Below are positions 8,807 through 17,281 of a stretch of DNA of 48,366 nt, one piece after another; position 1 is the first letter of the stretch, and each line of letters starts with the position of its first letter. Under the pieces are notes generated by a model, which was not told the origin of the DNA, did not search any database, and saw only the letters and a program-made list of their open reading frames with translations. The position numbers and the translations under genes were made by a program. Source of the DNA: Saprospirales bacterium (GTDB lineage: Bacteria; Bacteroidota; Bacteroidia; Chitinophagales; Saprospiraceae); assembly GCA_947459365.1 (NCBI GenBank), contig CANHDG010000003.1:1-48366 (forward strand). Direction: 5' to 3'.

Positions 8807-9334
8807 ATGCTGCAAAAATTAATTTTCTTAATACTACTCACTGCTTCTAGTTCAGCGAACCTTATCGCACAATCCACCCAAGTAACACAACCCTCTCCTG
8901 CTTTCCCCTTCGACGTACTACTCACCTCTCCTGACAGCAATACCAACGTGTCATCTACTACCCTGCTTGATCAGAAACACAAAGCAACCCTCCTCGCATT
9001 CTGGCTGACCACCTGTTTCCCCTGCTCCACAGAACTGGAAACCTACGCACACCACTACAAAGAATGGCAGGAAAAATATGATCTTAAAATCATCGCTATC
9101 TCGCTCGACTTCCCAGACCGATTTCCCCAAATTAAACAACGCCTTCAACAAAAAAACTACCCCTTCGAAGTCTGGTGGGATAGCGCCCGAGCGTTCAAAT
9201 CAATACTGCCAGGAGGACTCAACGGATTCCCACAAGTATTCCTGTTTAATCAAAAAGGAAATCTGGTTTGGCAACACAAGGGATTCCGCGCAGGTGATGA
9301 ACAAAAACTTCTTCAGGCCGTTTCTAATTTGTAA
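8807..9334 (+). CDS. TlpA/ResA-like periplasmic thiol-disulfide oxidoreductase
   Basis: From the ATG at 8807 this is a 175-residue thioredoxin-fold protein. It has a signal peptide (MLQKLIFLILLTASSSANLIAQ) and the active-site pair C70-F-P-C73 in 'AFWLTTCFPCSTELE'. It also has 'LKIIAISLDFP' and the cis-Pro loop 'GLNGFPQVFLFNQKGN'. An upstream in-frame ATG at 8711 would add 32 residues that destroy the signal peptide, so I prefer the internal start. Proteins of this type reduce or transfer disulfides in the periplasm, for example in cytochrome c maturation or as envelope antioxidants. The specific partner is unknown. It is divergent from the DUF3078-like gene and upstream of the M23 peptidase, which has its own promoter. 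Confidence 0.85.
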   Translation: MLQKLIFLILLTASSSANLIAQSTQVTQPSPAFPFDVLLTSPDSNTNVSSTTLLDQKHKATLLAFWLTTCFPCSTELETYAHHYKEWQEKYDLKIIAISLDFPDRFPQIKQRLQQKNYPFEVWWDSARAFKSILPGGLNGFPQVFLFNQKGNLVWQHKGFRAGDEQKLLQAVSNL

Positions 9335-9377
9335 AACGGTCTTCGAACCCCTCCAAAACACTTTTTACACCGTATTT

Positions 9378-9408
9378 TTTGTAAAAAAAAATAATTATTC
9401 TACCTTTG
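9378..9408 (+). promoter_or_regulatory. Exact Bacteroidota promoter of the M23 peptidase gene
   Basis: TTTG at 9378-9381 and TACCTTTG at 9401-9408 are separated by exactly 19 nt. This is the TTTG-N19-TAnnTTTG consensus for the primary sigma factor of Bacteroidota. The implied start is near 9413, about 175 nt before the ATG at 9588. Confidence 0.85.
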
Positions 9409-9412
9409 TAAT

Positions 9413-9587
9413 CTTAGTGTCTTCCTTATTAAAAAAAATAATTATACAAAAAAGGAAGTTTACTAGCGGATATATCCGAATCCACTTACTTGTTTTAATC
9501 TTTAATACTAATCCCCCCACAACATTCGGATATTAATTCGCTATCAATCATCGCTTCATAAAGCACTGATTGACAAAGACTTTCGGT
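9413..9587 (+). promoter_or_regulatory. Structured 5' leader of the M23 peptidase mRNA
   Basis: The leader contains CTTCCTT (9421-9427) pairing with AAGGAAG (9452-9458). It also has a 12-bp palindrome CGGATATATCCG (9467-9478). The 10-mer ATATCCGAAT (9472-9481) is exactly complementary to ATTCGGATAT (9524-9533), so the palindrome and the long stem are mutually exclusive. I cannot match it to a known riboswitch. It could also be a DNA operator. Confidence 0.4.
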
Positions 9588-10571
9588 ATGGGACGCAAAG
9601 AAAAATTTGTCTACAATATTCACACCTTAACCTATGAGAAAGTAGTCGTGTCTTTCCGCACACGAGTACTTCAAGCCTTCGGCTTCTTCTCCGTCGTGTT
9701 GGTTACTGCTGTGGGAATGCTTATCCTGCTTTATACCTATTTCCCCTCTCCAAGAGAAAAAGAATTACTTCGTGAAATCGATCAAATGTCCTATAAGTAT
9801 GACCAACTGAACGGTCAACTGGATCTAATGTCCAAAGTGTTACATAACATCCAAGAACGCGATGCAAATGTTCACCGGGCCGTATTTGGCATGGATCCCA
9901 TTAATCAGGATATATGGATGGGCGGCGTCGGTGGCCACAATCCACACCCCGAATTGTCCGCATTCAAATACGGTAGTGACGTCCTAAGAACTGCCCTAGA
10001 TAAAATGGATGCGCTGGCCCATCAAATGGCACTTCAAAGTAAGTCCCTTGACACTATTCAAGAGCTGGCTAATAATCAACAACAGATGTTGGCCTCTATA
10101 CCAAGCATTAAACCCGTCCGTGAAGACAAACTGCAAAAAAGCATGAACGTACTCTCCGGATTTGGTTATAGAATACACCCCATCTACAAAGTAAAAAAAT
10201 TCCACCAAGGCGTAGACTTCCCAGCACGGGTTGGAACCGCTATTCAAGCCTCCGGTGACGGAGTTGTGGCAGAAGCAGGCTGGCGCTCCGGGTATGGCCA
10301 ATGTGTGCGGATTAACCACGGATACGGCTACGAAACATGGTACGCCCACATGAATCGAATCAATGTTCGGGTAGGCGAAAAACTTAAAAAAGGACAAAAG
10401 ATCGGAGAAGTTGGCGATACCGGAGTTTCTACAGCTCCCCATTTGCACTATGAAGTACACTATAAAGGTAAACCAATCAATCCAATCCATTTCTGTATGG
10501 ATAAACTTACCCCAGTTGAATACCAGCAACTCGTGAACAGCGCCAATACAGCCAACCAATCACTCGACTAA
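9588..10571 (+). CDS. Membrane-anchored M23 (LytM) metallopeptidase
   Basis: Starting at the ATG at 9588, the protein has 327 residues. A cytoplasmic tail is followed by one membrane segment ('AFGFFSVVLVTAVGMLILLY', about residues 31-50). A coiled-coil stalk ('KELLREIDQMSYKYDQLNGQ' onward) leads to a C-terminal LytM domain. Zinc ligands are visible in 'HQGVDF' and 'HLHYEVH', with the core 'GDGVVAEAGWRSGYGQCVRINH'. It probably cleaves peptidoglycan cross-bridges or activates amidases at the inner membrane's periplasmic face. An upstream TTG at 9570 would add six residues and lacks support. It is driven by the consensus promoter at 9378-9408 through a long structured leader and ends at a bidirectional terminator. 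Confidence 0.9.
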   Translation: MGRKEKFVYNIHTLTYEKVVVSFRTRVLQAFGFFSVVLVTAVGMLILLYTYFPSPREKELLREIDQMSYKYDQLNGQLDLMSKVLHNIQERDANVHRAVFGMDPINQDIWMGGVGGHNPHPELSAFKYGSDVLRTALDKMDALAHQMALQSKSLDTIQELANNQQQMLASIPSIKPVREDKLQKSMNVLSGFGYRIHPIYKVKKFHQGVDFPARVGTAIQASGDGVVAEAGWRSGYGQCVRINHGYGYETWYAHMNRINVRVGEKLKKGQKIGEVGDTGVSTAPHLHYEVHYKGKPINPIHFCMDKLTPVEYQQLVNSANTANQSLD

Positions 10572-10604
10572 GATTAGAATTAAAATAGTTAACAGCAGGT
10601 TTCT

Positions 10605-10630
10605 AAAAGCCACTCGCAAGAGTGGCTTTT
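10605..10630. terminator. Bidirectional terminator, GCAA tetraloop
   Basis: A perfect 11-bp stem, AAAAGCCACTC (10605-10615) with GAGTGGCTTTT (10620-10630), is capped by GCAA, a GNRA tetraloop. A T-rich tail follows on the plus strand and the arms supply the U-tract on either strand. It separates the M23 gene from the BtuF-like gene. Confidence 0.92.
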
Positions 10631-10636
10631 TTATTT

Positions 10637-11371
10637 CTACCAATAGCTTCGTAACACTTCGGTAGACTTCAGTAGCCTACTACCATACCAGGAAAACATT
10701 TCCCCATCTACCAATTGAATACGCGCCCCCAGGCACTGTCTTCTAAACTCCTCCACATGCCGATCTTTAAATGGGTAAGGCTCCGATGATAACAATATGC
10801 GATCTGGATTCCACTGTTTCAGCTGTTCAACCGTAAATTCAGGATACCTAACCTGATCAGCTAGAATATTATGCCAACCACACTTAGAAATTAGCGAATG
10901 AATAAAAGTGTCACCCCCAGCAGCCATCCATGGCTGCCTCCATATAACGTACAAGACTCGCTCCGCGCTGTAACTAACAGACGGATAATCCTCAAATCCA
11001 CCCTTAATCCGATCTACCAAATCCAAAGCCCGGTCAACTTTCCCAGCTATCTTCCCAATGTCCATCATCATTTTGTAAGCATCCTCTAAGGTCTTAATGT
11101 CACTGACATACACCGAACAATGCCTTGAAATAGCCTCTACCTGCTCCCGGACATTTTCCTCCTTATTCGCAATTACCCAATCAGGACGAAGGGAAAGAAC
11201 CCTTTCCACATCCACTGTTTTCGTCCCCCCCACCCTGGTCTTTGTACGATACCATTGTTGTGGATGAATACAAAATTTGGTAATACCCACTACCTCCCGA
11301 TCTAGCCCCAAATCATAAAGAAGCTCCGTTTGAGAGGGAACCAACGAAACAATCCTATTTGGCCAACTCAT
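10637..11371 (-). CDS. BtuF-like helical-backbone metal/cobalamin receptor without signal peptide
   Basis: The 244-residue protein has the two-lobe periplasmic-binding fold with a helical backbone (PF01497). It shows 'PNRIVSLVPSQTELLYDLGL' at the N terminus, 'VVGITKFCIHPQQW', 'DVERVLSLRPDWVIA', 'VLYVIWRQPWMAAGGDTFIHSLISKCGWHNI' and 'VEQLKQWNPDRILLSSEPYPFK'. Family members normally bind cobalamin, haem or siderophores for ABC importers. Here the mature fold begins almost at the first residue, so there is no signal peptide or lipobox and the protein should be cytoplasmic. No ABC permease or ATPase lies nearby. The ATG at 11371 overlaps the upstream stop as ATGA, implying translational coupling with the membrane protein. 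A start at 11380 is possible but less natural. Confidence 0.8.
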   Translation of the reverse strand: MSWPNRIVSLVPSQTELLYDLGLDREVVGITKFCIHPQQWYRTKTRVGGTKTVDVERVLSLRPDWVIANKEENVREQVEAISRHCSVYVSDIKTLEDAYKMMMDIGKIAGKVDRALDLVDRIKGGFEDYPSVSYSAERVLYVIWRQPWMAAGGDTFIHSLISKCGWHNILADQVRYPEFTVEQLKQWNPDRILLSSEPYPFKDRHVEEFRRQCLGARIQLVDGEMFSWYGSRLLKSTEVLRSYW

Positions 11372-12414
11372 CTTTTCCAACGATTAACGGTGTAAATATC
11401 TAATTGTATACGATCTGAAGGTGCATCACTACAATCTCTCGTATAAACTAACACTTTCTCAAATGTTCGGATACTATTAAATGCAGGAACCTTTAACTCT
11501 GCATAAGACCAATCATCAATTTGTAAATACCGATCTTCCACAGAATAACGATCCCAATACGGTGCCAATACCAAACAAGGTCTACCAACTGCCGATACAA
11601 TCCCCGCCTCCCGCTGAGTATTGGAATACATTTTCCAAGAAAAAGATTCAGGCCACCACCCAAAAAAATTCAAAACAGGCATTACCCAAACCAAAATCGC
11701 AACCAAAACAATAAAGTAACAAATTGGCTTTTTCTCCTCCCCCAACTCCCTAAAAAAATGCCAGACTAATCCCATCATCGCGATATTCCACGGCCAAACG
11801 ACCTGATTCCAATTGTATCCAATTGGGCCTATCACCAACAATATATAACAATGAATAAGAAAAACACCCCAAATCGCCCACCTCCTGCTTGAATGCCACA
11901 ACAAAAACATCCCCAATACCAACTCAAAGATCGCAGCAAGTCCAGCGGCTAACTTATTTCCAACAAAAGGAGAACTCCACTCAAACGCAGCACAAAACCA
12001 ATCAAAATTATCAAGAAACCAAGGGTTCAGCTTGTTTAGCCCGCCCCAAAAATAAATTCCAGCGAGAACCCACCTATATCCATGCTTCGACCCACCTCCC
12101 CATATATCAAGTATCCATAATAAAAACCACATCCAAACCCATACCTGCAATCGATTCATATCTATTAAGCCCAACAAACTCATCAATACAATACCAGTAA
12201 TCGCATGCTTACGTTTAGACCAAAATCCACTTACCATTGCTATCACACTTAGCACCAGTAAAGATGATAACAACCCCGAAATCCACCCTGAAATCCCATC
12301 CAATACATCAAATGCCGGAACCAACGGAAACAACCTCGCTCCGGATGGCCACCACAACTCCTTTGATAAGGCCATCTGTATCACAATCGATAATTGAATG
12401 GCTCTGTAAATCAT
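11368..12414 (-). CDS. Polytopic membrane protein, HTTM/DoxX-like, function unknown
   Basis: I do not recognise this 348-residue protein with certainty. It has about seven to eight hydrophobic segments, is strikingly rich in Trp ('WVWMWFLLWILDIWGGG'), and has a 'GIYFWGGLNKLNPWF' segment (about 138-152) reminiscent of HTTM (vitamin-K-carboxylase-like) or DoxX proteins. The last 90 residues are soluble and probably periplasmic: 'GIVSAVGRPCLVLAPYWDRYSVEDRYLQIDDW'. The catalytic lysines of true gamma-carboxylase cannot be identified. Its ATG overlaps the lpxK stop (TAATG), and its TGA overlaps the next gene's ATG, so it is the middle of a coupled three-gene operon. That context points to the inner membrane and envelope biogenesis, as inference only. 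Confidence 0.6.
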   Translation of the reverse strand: MIYRAIQLSIVIQMALSKELWWPSGARLFPLVPAFDVLDGISGWISGLLSSLLVLSVIAMVSGFWSKRKHAITGIVLMSLLGLIDMNRLQVWVWMWFLLWILDIWGGGSKHGYRWVLAGIYFWGGLNKLNPWFLDNFDWFCAAFEWSSPFVGNKLAAGLAAIFELVLGMFLLWHSSRRWAIWGVFLIHCYILLVIGPIGYNWNQVVWPWNIAMMGLVWHFFRELGEEKKPICYFIVLVAILVWVMPVLNFFGWWPESFSWKMYSNTQREAGIVSAVGRPCLVLAPYWDRYSVEDRYLQIDDWSYAELKVPAFNSIRTFEKVLVYTRDCSDAPSDRIQLDIYTVNRWKR

Positions 12415-13481
12415 TACACTTTAAAATCTAATAAATAACGTTTTACCTCCTCCTGAAATCGATATTCATCTGCACCAACCCACTCAACAGCAATTGGCAA
12501 AACAATCACTGGAATCTTATGCTCTATAAAAAAAGAACGATGTAAGTCAAGACGGGTGGCATCCTTCTCCGTCGTAATCAATACTTTATTGTCAGAGTTA
12601 ATCGAGGAAAAACGACGAGCAATATCACTTAAATCAGCCTCATTAAAAAAATGATGATCCTCGTGCTCGATAGTGTGTACTGACCTGGCATTTCGCCCCA
12701 AATAATGCAATAAATAATCAGTATTTGCAATGGCACTTACTAATAATAAATCCGTATCTAAATCTAAAGGACGCCTTATCCCCTGTCGAAATAAATCATA
12801 AGGTGTTTCGTATCGGTATTTACTAAAATAAACCCGCTGCTTCGGGAAAGGATTAATCTCTCGCAAAAGCATTACCCGTTGCTCATTGCTAAGCTGATCA
12901 GGCGTTTTTGTTACGATAATAATATCGGCACGACGATAAGCAGCCCGCCACTCACGGAGCCTTCCTGACGGCAGCAGCCAATCCCTAGTGAAAGGCTTAG
13001 AATACTCTGTGAGTAAAATATTCAACCCCGGCTTTACCGCTAAATGTTGAAAAGCATCGTCTAATAAAACACACTGTAAGTGGGGATAACTCTTTAACAT
13101 CTGAGGAACCCCTAATGCCCTACTCTCACTCACCGTAACTGGAATTTCCCTGAACTTTCGCTTAAACTGTAAAGGCTCGTCACCAACTTCCGTAGCATCG
13201 TCCATCGGCTGAACTTCCCTGAAACCATAGGTCTTCCGACCGTACCCTCGACTTAATACCCCTACCTGTATATAATCATCCAACCATTTAAGTAAATACT
13301 CAATATGGGGAGATTTGCCAGTACCTCCTACGGATAAATTTCCGACCGAAATAACGGGAAGATCAAATCGAACACTTCGAAGTAAACCCGTTTGGTACAA
13401 TAAATTACGCATAGAAACCCCCATTCCGTAAAGCAATGAAATGGGTAACAATAACAATCGTATGAGTATGTCGTCCGTCAA
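12414..13481 (-). CDS. lpxK: Tetraacyldisaccharide 4'-kinase
   Basis: LpxK phosphorylates the 4' position of the lipid A disaccharide at the inner membrane. The 355-residue length fits. An N-terminal hydrophobic segment ('LIRLLLLPISLLYGMGVSM') anchors it. The P-loop 'GNLSVGGTGKSP' (residues 47-58, Lys56) and the signature 'DDAFQH' (141-146) are present, as is 'VLSRGYGRKTYG'. No other lpx gene is in the window, but kdsD (Kdo precursor synthesis) lies about 17 kb away. It is the first gene of a coupled operon with the membrane protein and BtuF-like protein, and its TAA overlaps the next ATG by one base. No -7 element is obvious in the 92-nt gap to purB, so it may be read from upstream. Confidence 0.95.
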   Translation of the reverse strand: MTDDILIRLLLLPISLLYGMGVSMRNLLYQTGLLRSVRFDLPVISVGNLSVGGTGKSPHIEYLLKWLDDYIQVGVLSRGYGRKTYGFREVQPMDDATEVGDEPLQFKRKFREIPVTVSESRALGVPQMLKSYPHLQCVLLDDAFQHLAVKPGLNILLTEYSKPFTRDWLLPSGRLREWRAAYRRADIIIVTKTPDQLSNEQRVMLLREINPFPKQRVYFSKYRYETPYDLFRQGIRRPLDLDTDLLLVSAIANTDYLLHYLGRNARSVHTIEHEDHHFFNEADLSDIARRFSSINSDNKVLITTEKDATRLDLHRSFFIEHKIPVIVLPIAVEWVGADEYRFQEEVKRYLLDFKV

Positions 13482-13573
13482 AACCTTGAATTATTTGAAT
13501 TAAATGAAGTACTGGACTCAAAACGATCACTACAACCAACCGATTCTAGATCCCAATGATCCGCAGGCGTAGC

Positions 13574-14920
13574 TTATTTGTTACCAGTATAATTGTGAGG
13601 AGTTAATAGCTTTAGCTCCTCCTTAACACTGCTTGACACCTGCAATGTATCAATAAAATCATGAAGTACTGATTGGTTGATATCCGAACGGCCACGCGTT
13701 AACTCTTTAAGTGCCTCATATGGGTTGGGGTATCCCTCTCTCCGTAAAATTACCTGAATTCCCTCAGCCACAACCATCCAGTTGTCTTCTAAATCAGCAA
13801 AAAGCTTTCCCTCATTCAATTGCAACTTACTAATCCCCTTAAATATAGATTTTAACGCAATGACAGAATGCGCAACAGGAACTCCCAAGTTTCGTAAAAC
13901 AGTAGAATCTGTTAAATCCCGTTGCAACCGTGAAATGGGTAGCTTTTCAGCAAAATGCCCCAAAAGCGCGTTGGCTATGCCCAAATTCCCTTCTGCATTC
14001 TCAAAATCAATCGGATTTACCTTGTGGGGCATAGCAGAGGAACCGATCTCACCAGCAATAGTACGTTGTTTAAAATATTCAATTGAAATATACGTCCAAA
14101 TATCTCGACAAAAATCAATCAGAATGGTATTAATCCGGCTTATTCCATGGCATTGAGCGGCTAAACAATCGTAATGCTCAATCTGTGTTGTAGGAAACGA
14201 ACGCTCTAAACCTAAAAACTCACGAATAAAATCCCTAGCAAAAGCCTGCCAGTCATAGTCCGGATACGCCGCATAATGCGCATTGAAATTACCAGTAGCG
14301 CCCCCAAACTTTGCTTTATGGGGGACCCCTTTTAGCAACTGCAGCTGGGTACTTAACCGCTCTGCAAACACAGCAATTTCCTTACCCAATAATGTTGGAG
14401 AAGCTGGTTGACCATGGGTACGAGCCAACATCGGAATCTGAGCCCAATCTAAAGCAAATGCCTCCAAACTAGATATCAACTCCTCTAATAACGGATAATA
14501 TACCTCCTCCAAGGCATGCTTAAAAAGCAAAGGATTCGCTGTATTGTTAACATCCTGTGAGGTGAGACCAAAATGCACAAACTCCCGCAAATGAGAGAGC
14601 TCGAGTGCATCAAATCGCTCTTTTAAGAAATATTCAACCGCTTTTACATCGTGATTGGTCGTCCGCTCAATCGTCTTTATATATTCCGAATCCGCAATGC
14701 TAAAATGCTCAAAAATTCCATTAAGCTCGTCAATTTTATCCTCCTCAAAAGCACTAAGCTCCGGTAGCCCAAACTGACAAAGCGCAATGAAGTATTGAAT
14801 TTCAACAAACACACGGTACCGAATCAATGCATGCTCGCTGAAGTATGCGCTTAGTTCAACCGTCTTGTCAGCGTACCGCCCATCTATAGGCGAAATAGAG
14901 GTAAGTCCTTTAGTTATCAT
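13574..14920 (-). CDS. purB: Adenylosuccinate lyase
   Basis: PurB catalyses two fumarate-releasing steps, in IMP synthesis (SAICAR to AICAR) and in AMP synthesis. From the ATG at 14920 it has 448 residues, close to the E. coli type (456), and begins 'MITKGLTSISPIDGRYADK', the canonical start. An upstream in-frame ATG at 14953 would add 11 unlikely residues. Key motifs are 'FGLTSQDVNNT' (120-123 TSQD), the general-acid His169 in 'ARTHGQPA', and the mobile catalytic loop 'GSSAMPHKVNP' with Ser294/Ser295. It is cytoplasmic. It lies 115 nt after rlmN on the same strand, with no terminator between them that I can see. Confidence 0.96.
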   Translation of the reverse strand: MITKGLTSISPIDGRYADKTVELSAYFSEHALIRYRVFVEIQYFIALCQFGLPELSAFEEDKIDELNGIFEHFSIADSEYIKTIERTTNHDVKAVEYFLKERFDALELSHLREFVHFGLTSQDVNNTANPLLFKHALEEVYYPLLEELISSLEAFALDWAQIPMLARTHGQPASPTLLGKEIAVFAERLSTQLQLLKGVPHKAKFGGATGNFNAHYAAYPDYDWQAFARDFIREFLGLERSFPTTQIEHYDCLAAQCHGISRINTILIDFCRDIWTYISIEYFKQRTIAGEIGSSAMPHKVNPIDFENAEGNLGIANALLGHFAEKLPISRLQRDLTDSTVLRNLGVPVAHSVIALKSIFKGISKLQLNEGKLFADLEDNWMVVAEGIQVILRREGYPNPYEALKELTRGRSDINQSVLHDFIDTLQVSSSVKEELKLLTPHNYTGNK

Positions 14921-15035
14921 AATCTTCTGTCTTGGCAGCAAATTTCCGACCAATTAAGGGAACCTGCATCGCTACCAGGGCATTTTATTGCATAAAAAGA
15001 AAACAACCAGGCTGTACCAACAAAAAACCAGGGTA

Positions 15036-16079
15036 TTATGCCTTGTTTGCCAACTGGCCACACGCAGCATCTATGTCTTTCCCGCGACTCCGCCGAACGG
15101 TAACTGTCACATCATGGCTAGCCAAACGAGCAGCAAACGCATTTAATCGCTCATCGGCCGATTTCTCAAAAGACTCCCCTCCAATCGGATTATACTCGAT
15201 GATGTTCACTCGAACCGGAAAACGGCGCCTACACAACATAATTAGCTTTGCAGCATCCTCTGGCCCGTCATTAAACTGATCAAATGCTATATACTCGTAG
15301 GAAATGCGGTTTTTCGTTTTACGATAGAAATACTCCAGCGCAGACATCAGTGCCTCCAAGTTATTCGTCCCGTTAATTGGCATGATTTCATTTCGCTTCA
15401 TATCATCCGCCGCATGCAAACTTAAAGCTAGGTTAGAACGAAACCCGTCATCGGCCAACTTCATAATCATCTTTGCAATCCCAGCTGTACTCACGGTAAT
15501 ACGAGAAGGGGACATTCCGAGACCCATGGGAGCAGGCTTGGTTATATGCTCAATACTTTTCATGGTATTTGCATAAGTGAGCAAAGGCTCACCCATTCCC
15601 ATATACACGATGTTCGTCAGTCCCCGACCAAACGCTTCATTACACTGTTTATTAACTAAAGTAACCTGATCCACAATTTCCCAAGGATCTAGATTACGCT
15701 CTCGCCCCATTTTACCCGTTGCACAAAACTTACAAGTCAAGCTACAACCAACTTGTGTACTAACACAAACCGTGAACCGTTGATCGTCTGGAACGGGGAT
15801 CAGAACACTTTCAATTCGATGACCATCATGCGTCAAAAATCGGGTCTTGATGGTACCATCCCAACTATGTTGTACTTTATCTTCCAATAAGGTATGAAAG
15901 GAATACTGCTCGCCCAACCGTGTCCTTAGCGCTTTGGGAATATTAGTGAGCATATCCCATCCTGTTGCTCCTTTCGACCACAACCACTCATACAATTGTT
16001 TGGCTCTAAACTTAGGCTCTCCCCATTCCAAAAAAAGTGATTCAACTTCCGAATAAGAAAGTGAGCGAATATCTTTCAT
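15036..16079 (-). CDS. rlmN: Dual-specificity 23S rRNA/tRNA (adenine-C2)-methyltransferase
   Basis: RlmN is a radical-SAM enzyme that methylates C2 of A2503 in 23S rRNA and A37 in some tRNAs. The 347-residue protein carries the 4Fe-4S cluster motif C112-x3-C116-x2-C119 ('GCSLTCKFCATGKMG'). It also has the two mechanistic cysteines, at Cys105 ('FTVCVSTQ') and Cys340 ('DIDAACGQL'), equivalent to E. coli Cys118 and Cys355. 'MGMGEPLLTY' and 'NLALSLHAADD' are further family signatures. It starts 20 nt after the recA stop, so recA and rlmN are probably co-transcribed. Confidence 0.96.
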   Translation of the reverse strand: MKDIRSLSYSEVESLFLEWGEPKFRAKQLYEWLWSKGATGWDMLTNIPKALRTRLGEQYSFHTLLEDKVQHSWDGTIKTRFLTHDGHRIESVLIPVPDDQRFTVCVSTQVGCSLTCKFCATGKMGRERNLDPWEIVDQVTLVNKQCNEAFGRGLTNIVYMGMGEPLLTYANTMKSIEHITKPAPMGLGMSPSRITVSTAGIAKMIMKLADDGFRSNLALSLHAADDMKRNEIMPINGTNNLEALMSALEYFYRKTKNRISYEYIAFDQFNDGPEDAAKLIMLCRRRFPVRVNIIEYNPIGGESFEKSADERLNAFAARLASHDVTVTVRRSRGKDIDAACGQLANKA

Positions 16080-16099
16080 AATTTATTTTGATGGAGCAA

Positions 16100-17185
16100 C
16101 TACAGCTCGAAATCGCCATCCGGGTCATCCAGGTCCGCTGCAGCTACCTTAGAAGTTGCTGTTTTCGAAGCTGGAGTAGCCGTCGCTCCGTTAATTTTTT
16201 CTTTTACCTTCTGCTCAATTTCAAGTGCCATTTCTGGATTATCTGCCAAAAATAACTTAGCAGCGTCCCTTCCTTGTGCGATTTTTGCACCATTATAGCT
16301 GTACCAAGCACCGCTCTTTTGTACAATATCAAACTGAGCCCCTAGATCGATGATTTCCCCATTTTTATTAATACCCTCTCCAAAGATAATCTCAAATTCA
16401 GCTACCCGGAAAGGCGGTGCTAGTTTATTCTTTACCACCTTCACTTTTACTTGATTCCCCACTACATTGCCATCTTTATCCTTAATTGCCGCACCGCTTT
16501 TGCGAATATCCAGACGAACTGAAGCGTAAAACTTTAGAGCATTACCGCCAGTTGTAGTCTCAGGATTGCCAAACATCACCCCAATTTTCTCGCGAAGCTG
16601 GTTGATGAAAATACAACAGCACCCTGTTCTACCGATCGAAGAAGTCAACTTCCGCATCGCTTGGCTCATTAAACGCGCCTGAAGACCCACTTTATTATCC
16701 CCCATTTCTCCCTCAATCTCCGAACGCGGAACCAATGCAGCGACAGAGTCAACCACCAAAATATCAATTGCCCCAGAACGAATCAAGTTCTCAGCAATCT
16801 CTAATGCTTGCTCCCCATTATCGGGTTGGCTAATTAGAAGATCATTCACATTCACGCCCAAAGACTCGGCGTAAAAACGGTCAAAAGCATGCTCCGCATC
16901 AATAATAGCTGCAATCCCTCCCTTCTTCTGTGCCTCGGCAATCGCATGAATCGCCAAAGTCGTTTTACCTGATGACTCCGGACCATATATCTCAACGATA
17001 CGCCCCTTTGGATATCCACTACACCCAAGCGCAAGATCTAAACCAAGGGAACCCGTCGGAATGACCTCCACCTCAATGCTCTGCTTATCGCCAAGGCGCA
17101 TAATAGTGCCTTTGCCATACGTTTTATCCAGCCGCTCAATGGTGGCTTCCAGTGTTTTTAGTTTAGAATCTTTTTCGTTTGCCAT
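16100..17185 (-). CDS. recA: Recombinase A
   Basis: RecA forms ATP-dependent filaments on single-stranded DNA for strand exchange and repair. The 361-residue protein has Walker A 'GPESSGKTT' (68-76), Walker B-type '[15 protein letters not shown]', the L1/L2-region '[27 protein letters not shown]', and an acidic tail '[11 protein letters not shown]'. The start '[21 protein letters not shown]' is standard. It is preceded by a TATTTTTG -7 box on the minus strand at 17222-17229. I saw no LexA-type operator that I could support. Lon lies upstream on the same strand and rlmN follows. Confidence 0.97.
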   Translation of the reverse strand: MANEKDSKLKTLEATIERLDKTYGKGTIMRLGDKQSIEVEVIPTGSLGLDLALGCSGYPKGRIVEIYGPESSGKTTLAIHAIAEAQKKGGIAAIIDAEHAFDRFYAESLGVNVNDLLISQPDNGEQALEIAENLIRSGAIDILVVDSVAALVPRSEIEGEMGDNKVGLQARLMSQAMRKLTSSIGRTGCCCIFINQLREKIGVMFGNPETTTGGNALKFYASVRLDIRKSGAAIKDKDGNVVGNQVKVKVVKNKLAPPFRVAEFEIIFGEGINKNGEIIDLGAQFDIVQKSGAWYSYNGAKIAQGRDAAKLFLADNPEMALEIEQKVKEKINGATATPASKTATSKVAAADLDDPDGDFEL

Positions 17186-17221
17186 GGTGGTAGAAATAGT
17201 TTATTGAATCAAAAGATGCCG

Positions 17222-17229
17222 CAAAAATA
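17222..17229 (-). promoter_or_regulatory. -7 element of recA
   Basis: Minus-strand TATTTTTG matches TAnnTTTG in the 96-nt AT-rich gap between lon and recA. It implies a leader of about 30 nt. No clear -33 TTTG is found at 19-nt spacing. Confidence 0.5.
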
Positions 17230-17281
17230 AACATTTTATTTTCAAAATAAAAACATTTTGTTTTTTAATGCAAAAAAATAT

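Noticed and set aside
9335-9587. Leader of the M23 gene as a known riboswitch
   Set aside because: I could not match conserved core sequences of any riboswitch class; it is kept only as a structured leader.
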